From NCBI RefSeq assembly GCF_014066305.1, contig NW_023501167.1, forward strand, positions 79,351 to 143,350: a stretch of 64,000 nucleotides of DNA, given 5' to 3'. Below the pieces are notes generated by a model. That model was not told the DNA's origin, did not search any database, and saw only the letters and a program-made list of their open reading frames with translations. Position numbers and translations under genes: made by a program. Positions 22,310-37,351 of this stretch are shown piece after piece; position 1 is the first letter of the stretch; the number at the start of each line of letters is the position of its first letter. The stretch comes from Letharia columbiana. Taxonomy: Eukaryota; Ascomycota; Lecanoromycetes; Lecanorales; Parmeliaceae.

Positions 22310-25300
22310 TTTTTTTTTAATATAAAAAAAATAAAAAAAAAATAAAAAAAAAAAAATAAAAATAAAAAAAAAAAAAAAATTTATTATTTATAGTTATTGA
22401 ATTAAGTTAATGTATTTAATTATTTACTCGCTTTTAGAGATAAAAAATTTAAAAAAATTTTTAAAATTAATTAAAAAAAATTTTATTATATAAAAAATAA
22501 AAATATTTGATTTGAAAGTTATTTATTTTATTCGGCTATTTAGCTAAGATAGCCGTCTTAACGAAGATATTCTATCTGAAAATCTATAGGAACTCGAACT
22601 CGTAAATTACTCTCGCCTAAGTATATATAGAGTATTACGCGAAGGTCTTTATAGAGAGAGGTTATATCGAGTAACTTTATTAAATTAACGCTAAATTAAA
22701 TAAATTAGAGATAAAAGAGAAGATAGATAAAATAAAGAGAAACTATTTAAATAATAGATTTAAGTTTATTAATTTATCTCTAATTGCTAATATTACTAAT
22801 ATCTATATTTTAATTCTTTATAATATTATTTAACTTCTTAATTATCTTTATTATTCTATACTTAATCTAATTTATTATTATAAAAAAGTGAAATATTATA
22901 TAAATAAGGTTTTTATAAATCTTTATTTAATCGAAAAACTCGCTTTAAAGATTCTTAAATATCTATATATTATACTTTTTAATTTAATATCTCTTATAAA
23001 GATATAAAACTCTAATTTATAAGAATTTATCTTTAAATTAAAATTTAATAATAATTTTAAATAATATCTAGAAACTAGTATATAACTAAATCGCTAAAAC
23101 TATATAATAAATAATATTTTTATAAAGATTAAATAATAATCTAATAGAGAATATCTTATTATCTTTTATTAATATCTTTTAGATTAAGATTAAGTATTAT
23201 AAAAGCGATTATCTTATTAATAATTTTTATTTTAAATATCGAGTTAAGAATTAATCGATCTAAAATAATAATAAACTCTTTTTATATCGCTTTTAATATT
23301 ATATACTTAATTTATATATAAAATAAAAACTAATTAATATTATAAATAGAGTATAATTATTATTATATTAATATTTAAATAAAATTAGTCTCTAATTAAA
23401 TCTTTTTATAAAGTAATTATTAAAGAAGATTCTTTATATATAATATTTTAAACTTATTATAAATTATAATCTATATTTTATTTATTAAAACTCTTAATTT
23501 ATAATAATATTAATAGATAAAAATAAGACTTTTAATTTTATCGCTAAAATTAATAGCTTTTAATCTCTTATCTAAGATTATAAAATAGATTTATTAAAAG
23601 CTAATCTTCGATAAAGAAATAAAATAATTATTAATCTCTATAAAATATTTCTATTAAAGTATATTTAATTTTTATATATATAGAATTAAGAGTAATAAAC
23701 GCTAATTTAATAAAATAATATTAGAAATTAATTTATTAATAATATAGTCGATCTAAAAAGAATATTTATTATATATTATTTTAGCTAAAATTATTAAAAT
23801 CGCGTATATTAAGTTTTATATATCTTTTAAGACTCTAATATCCTTATTTTATAAAGCTTACTAGATCTCGAAGTTAAACTTTTTTATATCTCTTAAGTTG
23901 ATTTTTTTTAATAATAAATAATAGAATATTAATATCGCTAGTAGTTTTATAATAATTAAGAAAAATTTAATTTAAAGAATTTATATAAATATCTTTTTTT
24001 ATCGCTATTAGATAATTTATATTAACTTTAAAATATAATTAAACTAATTAAAGAATTAAATTATTTAAAAATTAATAAATATTAAAATATATAAAGAGCT
24101 TTAAATATATAATATTAAAATATTTTTAATTAGAATAGTTTATATTAATTTAAGAAAGTTAATTACTCTACTAATTATAGTTATAATACTTTTATTAATA
24201 ATAACTTATAAATTAATTATCTTAACTTTATTCTCTTTTATCTAATAATAAATATAAAGATTATAAATAGTATCTTAAATTTTATTATTTTATATTAATT
24301 TATAATACTTCTTTTCTAACTTATTATATATCGCTAAGAGTATATATAAAAATTATAGAGTAAATTTAAAAAGAAATATTATAAAGATAATTTTAATTAT
24401 TATTTTACTCTTAAGAAATAAATAAAATCGCGATTAATTTTATATTAATCTCTTAATCTTTTATAGAATTTTAATTTAAAAATTATTTAACTAATAATTA
24501 ATATTTATCTTAATTAATATTTCTAGATATTTATAAAGATTATTAAGAAAAATTTTCTTTATATTAATAATATAAATATAGGCGATATTTTCTATATATA
24601 GTATATATAATTTATTTTAATTAATTCTCGCGTTAATTATAGCGTAATAAACTCTTAAAATTACTATTATAATATCTATCTCTTTTTAAAATTATATAAT
24701 AATTATAATATTATTAATATATATTATTATCTTTAATACTCTATTTTCTATTTATACTTTTAGAATTTAAAGATTATAGGCGATATATCGAATAAGATCT
24801 TTAATTATAATTATAAATAGAGGATAGCTTAGAGAATCCCTCTATCTTATATCGCTTTATATTATAATTATTTTTTTAATATAATTATTAATATAGATCT
24901 TAATCTTAGCTTTTTTATAGATAAACTATATTTAAATAATAAATTTTTTAAATATATCTAATTCTTTTTAGAATCGCTAGAAGAAACTTATAGCTAACTT
25001 AATTATATACTTTTTTCTAGTCGAGAAAGAGAATAGCGATTCTCTCTTATTTCTATAATAACTTTTTAACGAGTTTATACTTAATTATTAAATACTAAAT
25101 TATTTTAATATTATCGTTTATAAGCTTCTTCGATAAAAAGATTAATTATTATTCGCTAATTATCTTATCTAAAGTCTTTATTAAATATTATATTAAAATA
25201 TTTATAAAGATCTTATAATCTATATTTATAATAAATAGAAAGCGATAGTTTTTAATATTAATTTATTTATCTTTATTCTTAAAAAGAATAATAAAAATCT

Positions 25301-28300
25301 TATTTATTTAATACTTTAAGAGTTTTTACTCTCGCTATATCTAATTATAAAAGAAGATTAATTACGTAATAATAATCGAGATTTTCTCTTTCTTCTTCTT
25401 CTTATATCTTATAATAATCTTATAAAACTTACTTAAAAGATTATCTTTATTTAGCGAGGTTTTTAAGAATACTTAACGAATAGTAATTTATATCTCTTAA
25501 GCTTTAATAGAGTCTTTTATTTTAATAGTATTTATCGAGTTTATCTAATCTATTATATATCGTAAAATTTTATTTTAAACGCTTTTATCTAAGAATTTTA
25601 TATTATAAAGATTTTGATAGTAATTAATTACTATTTCTAAGAATACTCTTTAAATCTATATATATCTCTTTTTAATTATTTTTTAAGATCTTAATAAAGC
25701 TATAATTTATATATCTAGCTCTCGCGAAAAATTATCTTATTAATTTTTTATTAAGAATAAGATATTTAATTATAATATTATAGAAATAGAATTAATTATA
25801 TATATCTATAAGCTATTTCTTACGCGTTTTAATAATTACTATTTTTTTCTCTAATTTAGAATTTAATAATTTAAGATATTTTTTCTTTTATAGTTATAGG
25901 CGATTACGCTATAGATTATATTTAACTTTCTAATTCGCTCTATAATTATTCTTTATAATATATTTTATAAATTATACTATTAATATCTTATAAATTATTT
26001 ACTCTTTTATCGAGTTTTCCTCTAAAAGTATTTATAATATCTTTATATATAAGATTTATATCTAATTTCTTTATAGAAATAAAAATAATAATTTTTATTA
26101 CTCGATTTTTAGATAATTATAAAGATTATTTTTATTATAATTATTATAATTTTATAATTAATAAATAATTTATTAAATATTATCTTTTAATTCTCTAACT
26201 TTTTCTATTTAATTATCTTAAATATAAATTTAATTAATTCTAGAAATTAGAGTTCTATCGTTTAAGAAGTATATAAAAACTTTAAAATTTAAATTTTAAA
26301 TTCTTTAATCGTCTATTAGATAATATACTCTATCTTCTTTAAGCTTTAATAATAATTTAAATAGTACTTATAGCTATAAAGGCGGTAAGGGAATTATAAA
26401 GACTTTATTTATAGCGATTAGCGTAAGATTTTAATCTTTCTTTATTATATTATAAAGCGTTTATAATAATATTTATTTAAGCGTTTTTATATTCGCTTTT
26501 AATTATAATAATTTTATATCTTCTTTAATTAAGGCGTATATCGATATTATTATAAATATATATTCTTTATATTTAATCTTATAAGTTAAAATTCTTTTAT
26601 TACCCCCTTTATAAAGAATATAATTTAAGTCTCTATCTCTTTATTATTTTATAAATTTAATATTTATAATAATAACGACTTTATTTTTTTTAACTCGATA
26701 AATTATAATAACTATCTATAAAAATAATCTTTTATAATATTTCGTAATTTTATTAAATAGATTTATCTCTTAAAGTAGTAGAATATTAATCTTATAACTC
26801 TATATTATATTATATATTTTTCTAAAATAATCTAAATTTAGAATTAAATAAATATTAAGTAAGATTATTTATATTTTATATATAGCTATAATTATAATAT
26901 AATAAATCTATTCTTTATAAAAAAGAATTTTATAATATTTATAGATTTTAATATCTATAATTTCTTATATTTAATTATTAAATATACTTTTTTATAAATA
27001 TTATATATCTTAATTAAATTTATTAATCTAAATCTAATACTAAACGCTTTATTATATTTTAACTTTAATTATCTAATTATAAACTTAAAGCTATATACTT
27101 TAAAACTTTTTTTAAAAATAATTATAATCTTATTATTTATAACATCTTTAAACTTCTAATATATTAATTAAAATTTTAGACTTTTAAAGTTTTTTATCTC
27201 TATTATCTATATAATTAGAAGATAAAAATCTATAATATCTAATAAACTCTTATTTATTATATATATTTAGAATCTCTTTATATAATATTTAATAATATTT
27301 ATAATTAAAATATTAATATAAAAGCTTTAATTTTTAATTTCTTTAACGATTATAAAAGAGTAATAATATATTATCTAGTCTTTAATATTATAAAGTTTTA
27401 TAAATATTATATTTTTAAGCTTTATAATTTTCTTTAACCTCTTTATAATTTATTTTAAAATTAATTTATTCTACTTTTTTTATAATTTAAATAGTATTTT
27501 TAGATAAAGTTATCTATTATCTTCGAGAGCCGATATCGCTAAAAATAATAATATTTTTCTTTCTTATTATATTAAGTAAATATTACTCTACTCTCTTATA
27601 TTAATATATATAAGAGTTTTAGTTTAGATCTAGACTTCGATTTAATATAACTTAATAAAACTACTTCTCTCGATATCTCGCTTTTTATTATTAAAGATAA
27701 GATATAAATTAAATTTATCTTCTATAGTTAAATCTTCTTTATTTTCTTCTTTATTAATAATTAAAAAAAGTTAAGAATATTAACTCGATCTTATTTAAAG
27801 ATTAATATTTTAAATAATAATAATAAAGGGGCTATTTCTTTTATTAATCTATTATAATTTTATAATTAATAATTTTATTTATAGAATTTATAGGGTTAAA
27901 AAAAATCTTCCCCCCTTTATCTTAACTTCTCTACTATTCTCTATCTCTTCTTACGCTATCTATTCTTCTTAGCTCTTCTTTACTTCTTTCTCTTTTACTT
28001 CTTTAATATATATTAATTAATATTCTCTTTTTTAATAATCTACCTCTTTAAGAAATTTAGATTAAAATATTTTTTATATCGAGAGAGAGAAGATTAATAA
28101 AATTTAATAGATATTAAATCTACTTTACTATTAGATTATAACTTATTTAAAAATAAACTACACTTTAATAATATACTATTCTTTTATATTACTTTATTAT
28201 TTAATTAATTCTTAATAAATTATTTATTAATAGTTTTAAGTTATTAATCTAGAGAAAACTCTTTTATAATAATTTTAATAGAGTTAGATATTAATATTAT

Positions 28301-28745
28301 AGCGTTATATTAATAATTAATATAATATATTAATTATCTATATTATATTTTAATTTAGATTTTTTAAAATATATCTTCTAATAAGACTTTTAGCTCTTAG
28401 ATTTTAATTATTATCTCTTTTAACTATTCTAATTTAATAGAAAAGTTTTTTATATTATAATATATATATATTTTAAAGAGTAATATAGTAATAGCGAGAT
28501 ATTAAATAAAGTAGTCTATTAGAATAATAAAAAGACTTTATCTATTATATAATTATTCGTTCTTCTTAGATATTTAATAAAGATATAAAAGTATTCTATT
28601 AGAAAATAGTTAAGAGTCTATAATTGAATTTCTTAGATATTAAGCCTTTAGAGTTATTATATTAAGATATTATATATAAACTTAAGTACTATTAACTAGA
28701 CGCCGCTATTTTTGAATATATTATTATTATACAAAAAAAAAATAA
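22310..28745. other. Large RIPed segment G, unclassified
   Basis: After an A-rich tract (22310-22380), about 6.3 kb show long stop-poor frames on both strands once TAA/TAG are read as Gln. A plus-strand frame near 24830-24870 reads Q-R-I-P-L-S-Y, faintly like the QGxPLSP box of LINE reverse transcriptases, and an A-rich tract lies at 28732-28745. A minus-strand frame at about 25400-26200 gives a Lys/Arg-rich, coil-like stretch. These signals conflict, so I do not call a family. The segment could be a Tad1-like LINE or another degraded transposon. No gene here can be functional. Confidence 0.35.
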
Positions 28746-30734
28746 AATTATAAAAAATTTTATAAAAATTTTTTACTTTATTAGATAAAATAGAGAAGAG
28801 TTATTATATTATAATAGAGAGTAAAAAGAATAGAAATATATCTAATATCTTTCTCTTTAGAATATTATTTATAAGAATTTTTAGCTTTAATCTAAATACT
28901 CTAATAATTAGATTAAATCGATTAATAGCGCGTTTATTAAATAGAAGATTTTCGATAATTTTAATTTATTTTAAATTATAGATAAAAGTTATAAAAAGAT
29001 TTAATTAATCGAACTTAATAGATAGAGTAATAATATTCTAATAGAGTTATTTTATAAATTATAAACTTTCTTAATAGAAGAAAGAGAGAATAATATATTA
29101 TTTATTAGCTTAATTATCTATAATAATTTTATTAATATAAATATTAATAATTACTTAATAAATATTAACTTAAATAATCTTCTAATTTATTTTTAATTAA
29201 TAAAGTTTATTACTTTTAATAGCTATATAGATATCGTAGATAAAATATTATAATAATCTATTATAGTAAAGAAGACGATTAAACTTATTAGAATAACTTT
29301 ATATTATATATCTATAAGAAGTTAGCGATTAATAGAATAGAAGAAATAAATAAAATAGATCTATAATATAAAATAAATATTACTTATTTAGAATTATCTT
29401 ATTTAATAATTTCTCTAATTTATAAAATAATTTTATTATTTTTATTTCGCTAAAAAAAAAACTTCTATCTAATATAATATCTATATTAAATATATTATTA
29501 TATTATAATTATTTATTAAATAGAAAGATAAGAGAATAGCGTAGAGATATATAAGATAAATATTAATATAAAATATTAAACCTTTTATTACTTTAAGCCT
29601 TTATTAATATATCTCTAGCTTTAGATATATCTAATAGATTATTAATATTACCCTCTTAGACGATAGCGATTTTATCTAAAATAAAACGATTATAAATATA
29701 TAAATTATAATATTATAAATTCTTATAAAGTAGCTTATAACCCTATATATTCGAATTAATTTTTAATCTTTTAAATATTAATTTAAAAGCGTTAATATAA
29801 AGATTAATACTTTTAAAATTTAAAATTATTTTATAATAAAATATTTAATTAATATAATTATAATAGCTATATCTAGTAAAGTTAATATAGAAAATATAAT
29901 CGAAAGAAAGTTATATTATATTATAAACTAATTTTAAATATTATTTATAATATAGATTTAGTTAAATATCGATTTTTCGCTTTTTAAAGACGCTAGAGTA
30001 GATATATAAATAGTAATTACTCTTTAGATTTAATATATATATAAGATTATTAAATAATTAATAATAATCTATTATAAGGCTATAGAGATTATATTATTAT
30101 ATTAAACGCTATAGCGATAAAATTCTTTATTATTATTAATAAAATTTAAAGTTTTTAATATTAAAGAGTAAAGAATTTAATTAATAATATACTTACTAAA
30201 ATTAATTAAATCGTTTATACTCGTTTTAACGCTTTTATAATCTTATTCTATATCGTTTATTTTATCTATTTTAGATATATTAACTTTAATTTTTTCGCTA
30301 TCGTAATATTACTTAGCTATCTTATCTTTCTATAACGCTATATTATAGCGATTATAAATCTAATTTATAAAACTTAAATTATATTATATAGACTTTATAA
30401 TATATAAATAATACGCGATATAGCTAATAAGTCTTATTAAAAACTAAATAGAATTTAAATAAAGATTAAAAGATAAATTAAAAGAATATAAATTATCGAA
30501 AGAGTTATTATTAAAGAAGTCTATTAATAGATTTTATAATAGAGAGTTTTTAATAACGTCTTTCTCTTATTTAAAAGCTTTTTTTTAATAATATTTAAGA
30601 TTTAATACGCGTTAAGAGATTTTAAAATAGAGTAATAAAGAATAAATAGAGAAGAAAAACGCGTTTTAGAAGATAGTATTATTAAATAAAAAGATATTAT
30701 CGCTAGCTTAAAAGAAATCTATAAAAAAAAAAAA
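28746..30734. other. RIPed sequence of unknown origin
   Basis: This is 2 kb of AT-rich sequence between segment G and the RIPed N2 repeat. I found no terminal repeats and no motif I could assign. Some of it may belong to the longer element of which 30735-31940 is the right end. Confidence 0.4.
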
Positions 30735-31940
30735 ATTCGTTTAAACTCTTTTTAAAAGTTTTTTAATACGTTTATAAGTAGTAATAGATAGCTATTAGAA
30801 TTACTTACGACCTCGATTATTAATAATAATAAATTCGTTAAAAAATAATTTAAAAGCGTTAATAAAAACTTTAAAAGGCGAATAAAAGAAATATATATAT
30901 TTTAAATATTAAGTAATCTTTAGATAAAAGATATCGAAGACGATTATATTTATATTAGTGGAATTAATCAGTATATCAGTATATATAATAGAATAAGATA
31001 GGGCTGAACTAGAAAACCTTGAATTTGTATGTGCAGCCAATCATCAATTCGTCAGGTCTACGCTTTTTGGTTAGACACCGCGGGTAAACAAATTAGCGTC
31101 CGCAACCATCAAAAATAGGTGTACATTATTAACATATAGAAAAACTTTTTGTTTTCTATTAATTTTTTGAGATTTTAAATTTTAAATTTTGGAGCGCAGT
31201 CTGCACTTCTCGAATTTTTAAGAATTTTGAAATTTGGTCTGATGATTATTAAAGCGCAAGGAATTCAAATATCGCTCACCAAAGTCCGCTCACCAAAATC
31301 CGCTCGACAGCCCTAATCAAAAACAGGTGTACATTATTTGATTTTAGAATAACCATTTTGTTTTCTATTAAAATTTTAGAATTTTTGGTTTAAACTATAG
31401 AGTATAATGTGGGCTTTTAGATAAAAAAGAATTACTAAATTAAGTATTATAGATATTTAAAGGTAAGGAATTCAGATATCGCTTATCAAAGATCGCTCAC
31501 CAAAATTTACTCCGATCAAAAAAATGATTATGAATTTAATTCATAGGCCTTTACTCGTATATAATAGAATAATAAAAAAAGAATAATTATATAAATAGAT
31601 AGAAGGATTATTATTTAATCTTAAATACGTTTAATATAATTATTATAATTACTCTATTAATAGTAGATTAAATTTTATAATTTTTATAACGTTAGAAAGC
31701 GTAAAGCGAGCTCTATAATTTAAGGAATTATAAAGTAACTATATATATCGCAAGCTAAGTACTTTAAAGTGTAAAACTTCTATATATAAATTTTTAATAA
31801 GGAAAACGCGGAAGGGCTATCGAGCTAACTTAGCCGGTTTAATTAAAAAGCGTATAGAATTTAAATTTATAATTAACTATACATATAAATTTAAGATTTT
31901 CAAGCTTAGCTTTATCTTATTCTTTTATATATACTAATAT
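30735..31940 (+). repeat. N2: RIPed copy of the 7200-7797 island, split by an R element
   Basis: The stretches 30735-30970 and 31560-31940 align collinearly with 7195-7797, with C-to-T and G-to-A differences throughout. An example is ACGCGTTTATGAGCAGTAG against ATACGTTTATAAGTAGTAA. Both copies end at the same TATATACTAAT terminus. The R element at 30978-31557 sits where N1 has GAATTGATAGAATTGGTAG. Confidence 0.85.
30978..31557 (+). mobile_element. R element, best preserved copy
   Basis: 580 bp, starting AGTATATATAATAGAATAAG and ending TTTACTCG. A near-perfect palindrome (TATGAATTTAATTCATA at 31529-31545) precedes the end by about a dozen bases. A terminal hairpin near the 3' end is a Helitron trait, but the expected CTRR end and 5' TC are not seen. 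It contains two U units. CA and TG are retained, so it is younger than, or too short for, the RIP that hit N2 around it. Confidence 0.65.
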
Positions 31941-31952
31941 CGAATATTTTAA

Positions 31953-32074
31953 TATTATCGAAATTCTATTATTAATAAAACGTTGATTAAAAGTTAATTA
32001 AAAGTTATAATAAATATCGAGTTGATAGTATAGTTACGTAACATATTCTAATCGTATATTTCCTTTAAGATAAT
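31953..32074 (+). repeat. Left arm of ~120-bp inverted repeat around copia fragment A3
   Basis: Its reverse complement matches 36066-36186, with landmarks TATCGAAATTCT, ACGTTGATTAAAAGTTAATT and ATAGTATAGTTACGT. The two arms bracket 4 kb of copia sequence and nothing else. Confidence 0.8.
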
Positions 32075-35000
32075 ATCTATTTTCTATAAAAAGCTATTAT
32101 TATTAATAATTATGTAATTTAAAAGTATATTAAATATTATATTTATTATAAAAAGTATTATTATATTAGAATAAAATATTATTTATTTATTAAAAAAAAT
32201 TAAATTAAAAGTAATAGCGATAATAATAATAAGAGTAATATTTATAATAACGACTTTGAGTCTAATAATAAAAATAATAAAAATAAAGATTTTAAGTTTA
32301 ATAAAAAGTGTTATTATAATTCTATCGATATTAAAAAAATTATATATATATTATATATATCGCTAAATTCGATAGTTTCTCTATACGATAAACTCTAGAT
32401 TCTATCTATTTATAGTCCTTTACTTTTTATTAAAATATTTTTATTAAATATTATCTTTTTAATTTTAAAATCGATAATATTTATTTAATTAAAGATATCG
32501 CGGACTTTCTTATCTCTATCGATATTAATAAAATATATTTTAATATTATTATTTAAAAAAAGTTAATTTTCATTAATATTCTTTATCTTTTCGAGCTATT
32601 TTTTAATTTAATTTTTTAAAAATAATTAATATATAATAATTTACTTATAAAATTTATTTTAAATAATATTAAAATTAATTATTATAATATTATTATTTAA
32701 TTATAGAAAAATAATTTATATATCTTTTATATATAAAAGTTAAAATTTATATTAATATTATTTAAAGTTGAATTAATATTTATATTAATATCTAAATAAT
32801 ATAATATAAAATCTATTATACTTTAAATTACTTCGAAATATAAAAAAAAGATTAATTTAATAAATAAAGATATTTCTATTCTTATTAAATCTAATATCTC
32901 TAACTCTAATTTCGATTTTAATTTTAATAAAATATTTTATAAAATTAACGAAGAAACTCTTAATTTTTAATATACTTATATAGATTATTTAGAGTATTAA
33001 AGCATTCGAAAATTTACTAAATTATTTAAGAGTATAGATTTTATTAAAAAGATTATAAAAATAAAGTTTTATACTTTATATACTATTAAAAAGCTAAAAA
33101 AAATATTATATAAATTCTATATTTATCTTAAAAAAAGATTAAATAATTTAATTTATAGCGATATTTATAGCTTTATTATCTCGCGTAATTTTAATAAAAA
33201 TAAATACTTTATTATCTTTCTAGATAATTATAATAAATACTTTAAAATTAAAATTATTAAATAAAAAAGCGATATCTTTATAATTTTTAAGCGCTTTTAA
33301 TTTTATAATAAATATAATAATTATATTATTAAATATCTATAAAGCGATTATAAAGATAAATATAAGAATTATAATATTACTTAAAAGCTAGTTTAATTAA
33401 AAAACCTCGAATAAAATAAAATTATTAAATAATTTAATTAAACTCTTTTTAATATTATTAATATTATTATAAAGAATATTAATATTAATTAAAAGTTTTA
33501 ATTAGAGCTTATAATAGCGATAAATTATCTTTATAATTATAGCTCTATTATAAATTATAAATTTATTTTATATAAGACTTATATTAAGTATAAACTCTAT
33601 CTACTTTATATTAAATATATTAAAATTAAAAGCTTTACTATAATAAGAAAATTAGCTATTAAATAAAAAAAAGAATAATATTATACTTAAAAAGATATTC
33701 TTATAAATTATAATAATAATTATATTTATTAAATACTACTACTAGATAATAATATTATATATTTATTAAAAGTTATATAAAGTAGAGAAAAGAATAAACT
33801 CTTACTCGATTTAATATCTTTTTAATTATTAAATAATTTAATTATAAAGAAAATACGCTTAAATTTATAATATCTCTCTTAATTAGAAATTTTCTTTCTA
33901 TAAATATAATAAATATAAATAAATATATTTAATTATTTAGATTTATTTTAAAATCTTTAAAATTTATAATAATTTCTTTTAACTTAAATATTTTTATTAT
34001 TATATTTTAATCTATCTTAATAATATAAAGCGATATACTCTTATATTTAAATTATTCTTATTTAATCTCTTAAAATCTCTTTTTAAATTCTCTTATACTT
34101 TATATTATAATTATTTAAATTATAAATATAAAGTTATATAAATTAAAGGTCTATAAAAAATATTATTATAAATAATTCTTTTTATAAATAATAAAAAAGC
34201 GATATAATCGATAAATTTAAGTTACTAAAAGAGAATAATATCTAGGCTCTTATCGATTTACTTTATAAGCGTATTATATTTTATAATAAATAAATTTATA
34301 TCTTAAAATATAAACTTAATAATAAAATTACTCGCTATAAGATTTATTAAATAATATATAATTTCAAATAACGCGAAGACTTAAATTATAATAAAATCTT
34401 TATTTTAATAATTAAGTCTATATTTTATAAGATTATCTTTATCTTAATTATTATTAAAAATTAAAATCTAAAATAAATAAATATTAAAATCACTTTTCTC
34501 TATAAGAATATCGAAGAAGAAATCTATATAGAATAATTCATTAATTTTACTCTAAAAAAATATTTTTAACGAATTTATAAGCTTAATAAGATACTCTATA
34601 ATTTAAAATAATCTCTACGTATATAATATAATATCTTTATTAACTATATATAAAAAATTAATTTTATTTCTATTAATATTAATTATAGTATATTTATTAA
34701 TTTTAATTTTAATTTTAATATTATTTTTTATATAAATAATATTCTTATTATTAATTCTTCTCGATTTAATATTTAACGAATTAAGAATATATTTAATATT
34801 AAGTTTAAAATAAGTAATTTAGATTTTTATAATTATTATTTAAATATAATTATAACTTATAATTCTATTAATTAAATATTATATTTAAATTAATTAATTT
34901 ATATTAAATAATTTTTTAAATATTATAAAATATAAAAGTTTAAATTATAATTTACTCTTATAAAGACTAGCGCGTAATTACTCTTTATTAAAAATAATTA

Positions 35001-36065
35001 TATAATATTTATTAAATTACTAAAAATTTATTAATTAATTATTAAATCTCTTATATATACTATATTCAATATAAAATTAAATATTATATTTATTATTTCG
35101 ATAATCTTATAATATTCTTTAAATTTTATTAAAGCTTATTATATAATGGTTAAATATATCTTTTAATATTTTAAAATAATTATTTATTAATATCTTATTT
35201 ATAAAAGATCGCTTTAAGATTTAATTAATTATATTAATTTCCATTAGATTAATAATTATAATATTTATAAATTAATTTTAAATTATATTTATAATTTAGA
35301 AAGTAAAATAATTAGTTAATCTTCTAAGCGATAAATTATTATTATATTATTTATTTATAAAACTAAATATATTAATTAAATTTAAATTATAAAAAAAGCT
35401 ATTTAATTTTAAAAATTACTTAATTAGATTTATTTTAACTAATAATTATAAATAATTATTATCTTTAATAATAATTAAAGCGTAATCGTCTTAATAAAGA
35501 ATTCTTAATATTATAATTATATTAAGTATATTAATATTTAATATTATTAGATATATAATTAAATTACTAATAATAATATAGATTTTAAATATATTCTTAT
35601 TAATAAGTAGATAATTAATAGACTTATTAAAGCTCTATATAAAAATAAATTTAAGCTTTTTTAAGAATTTATTAAATTAAAATCTTATCTATAAAATAAT
35701 TATTTTTTATATTTTAGCGATATACTTATTATTAAAAAAGAGTTAACTCTAATATCTTAAAAGATAAATAAATTTATATCTTAATAATACGCTTATTATT
35801 AAGAAAGAATTAACTTTAATATCTTAAAGAGTAAATAAATTTATATTTTAATAATACGCTTATTATTAAAAAAGAGTTAATTTCAATATTTTAAGAGATA
35901 AATAAATTTTAAATAGATTAAGTCTTTTAATCTTATTACTTATATAAGAGTTTATTTCTAATTAATTCTTATATCTTAAATAATTTATTTAAGTTATTTA
36001 TTAAGTCGCTATATTAAGCTTAATACTCTATAAACTTATTATTTTATATTAAAATAACTATTTTA
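32075..36065 (+). pseudogene. Copia family A fragment A3 (gag-pol, no LTRs)
   Basis: The fragment starts at the position equivalent to 11150 of A1, skips about 440 bp of gag, and continues through the zinc-knuckle region, integrase, reverse transcriptase (YVDDI box at 34731-34745, read Y-I-N-N-I) and RNase H. It also includes the 3'UTR repeat array (35715-35925) and stops at the equivalent of about 15645. LTRs and the 5' module are absent. RIP is severe throughout. Confidence 0.82.
35715..35925 (+). repeat. 3'UTR tandem repeats of copia A3
   Basis: Three RIPed units carry AAAGAGTTAA and ATCTTAA landmarks and are collinear with 15270-15495. Confidence 0.75.
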
Positions 36066-36186
36066 GAGAAAATATACGATTAGAGTATATCACGTAACTA
36101 TACTATTAACTCGATATTTATTATAACTATTAATTAACTTTTAATTAACGTTTTATTAATATTAGAATTTCGATAATATTATCTTA
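36066..36186 (-). repeat. Right arm of ~120-bp inverted repeat around copia fragment A3
   Basis: Inverted match to 31953-32074, beginning TAGAGAAAATATACGATTAG on the plus strand. Differences between the arms are mostly C/T and G/A, as expected if RIP acted on a once better palindrome. Confidence 0.8.
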
Positions 36187-37351
36187 TAAATCTTAGTAGT
36201 AGCGGGAATTTTAGATTTACTTTATATAGATTAACTATTTTAACGAATAGTATAAACTATATAATAAAGACTATACACCGAATTAGATAAAATAGCCTAT
36301 TTTAAATAATTTATATTCTTTATAATATATTAATACGAAGTATCTACTATTTTTATTTATAGTAGATTTAATAAAATCTATTATTTAATTAAGCTTACGT
36401 ATTAATAAGAAGTTAATAAATAATTAATAAATAGTTAGTAAAAAATTAATAAAAAATTAATAATAGAATAATATAGTAATAATTCTATATTAGTAGTTTA
36501 TTATATCTTAGTATATTATTAACAATTCTATATAAACTATACTTAATTTTTTTAATTATATATCTATACTAGTATATCTAAATAATAAATATCTATTTAA
36601 TTTATTTAATAATTATTATATCTATTATTTAAATAGCTAAGATAAACGCTACGCTACGCTATTAATCTATAATATTATTATATAATATTATTATATAATA
36701 TTATTATATAATATTATCTCTTTTTTAAGCTTTAACTATATATTCGTTTATATATTAAATAAGTATTATATAATATAAATAAATATAACTAATCTATTAG
36801 AAGGAAAATTAGTATTATATTTAGTAGATATACGCTTAAAATAATTAATTTATAATATTAATTATAATATTATTTTTTTTTAAATAAATCTCTATTAAGA
36901 TTAAAATAGCTTATCGTAATATTTATATATTTAATAATATATTATATAATATTATAGAAGTATAATAATATAACGAAATATCTAAATAGAATATAAAATT
37001 ATTAAATAATTTATTATAATACTTTATTACTTAATATAATTATAATTTATTAAGTAAATTCCTTTATACGCTTTCGCTATTTAATTAAGCGAATTTAAAA
37101 ATACTTTAATAACTTATACGCTACTATTAATATATATTAGCTTTTTATTCTCGCGTTTAATATAAAGATTTAGATTAAATAATAAAGTATTATATAATTT
37201 AATATTAATAAAAAGATAAAAATAATATTAAAAGTATATTTCTTAAAGGTCTCTTAATATAAATATATTATTTAAAATTATTTTATCTAATTTAAAATAG
37301 TTATTAGAATTAATATATAATATATTAATAAAATATCTTAGGGGGCCTATC
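36187..37351. other. RIPed sequence with AT minisatellites, no gene
   Basis: Two simple arrays stand out. At 36400-36465 there are about seven copies of a 10-12-bp AGTTAATAAATAA-type unit. At 36670-36718 there are three copies of a 15-bp ATATTATTATATAAT unit. Nothing else is recognisable. Confidence 0.5.

Noticed and set aside
24830..24950. LINE reverse transcriptase in segment G
   Set aside because: Only one weak QGxPLSP-like box was seen; the downstream F-I-D-K is not a convincing FxDD box and other RT blocks were not found.
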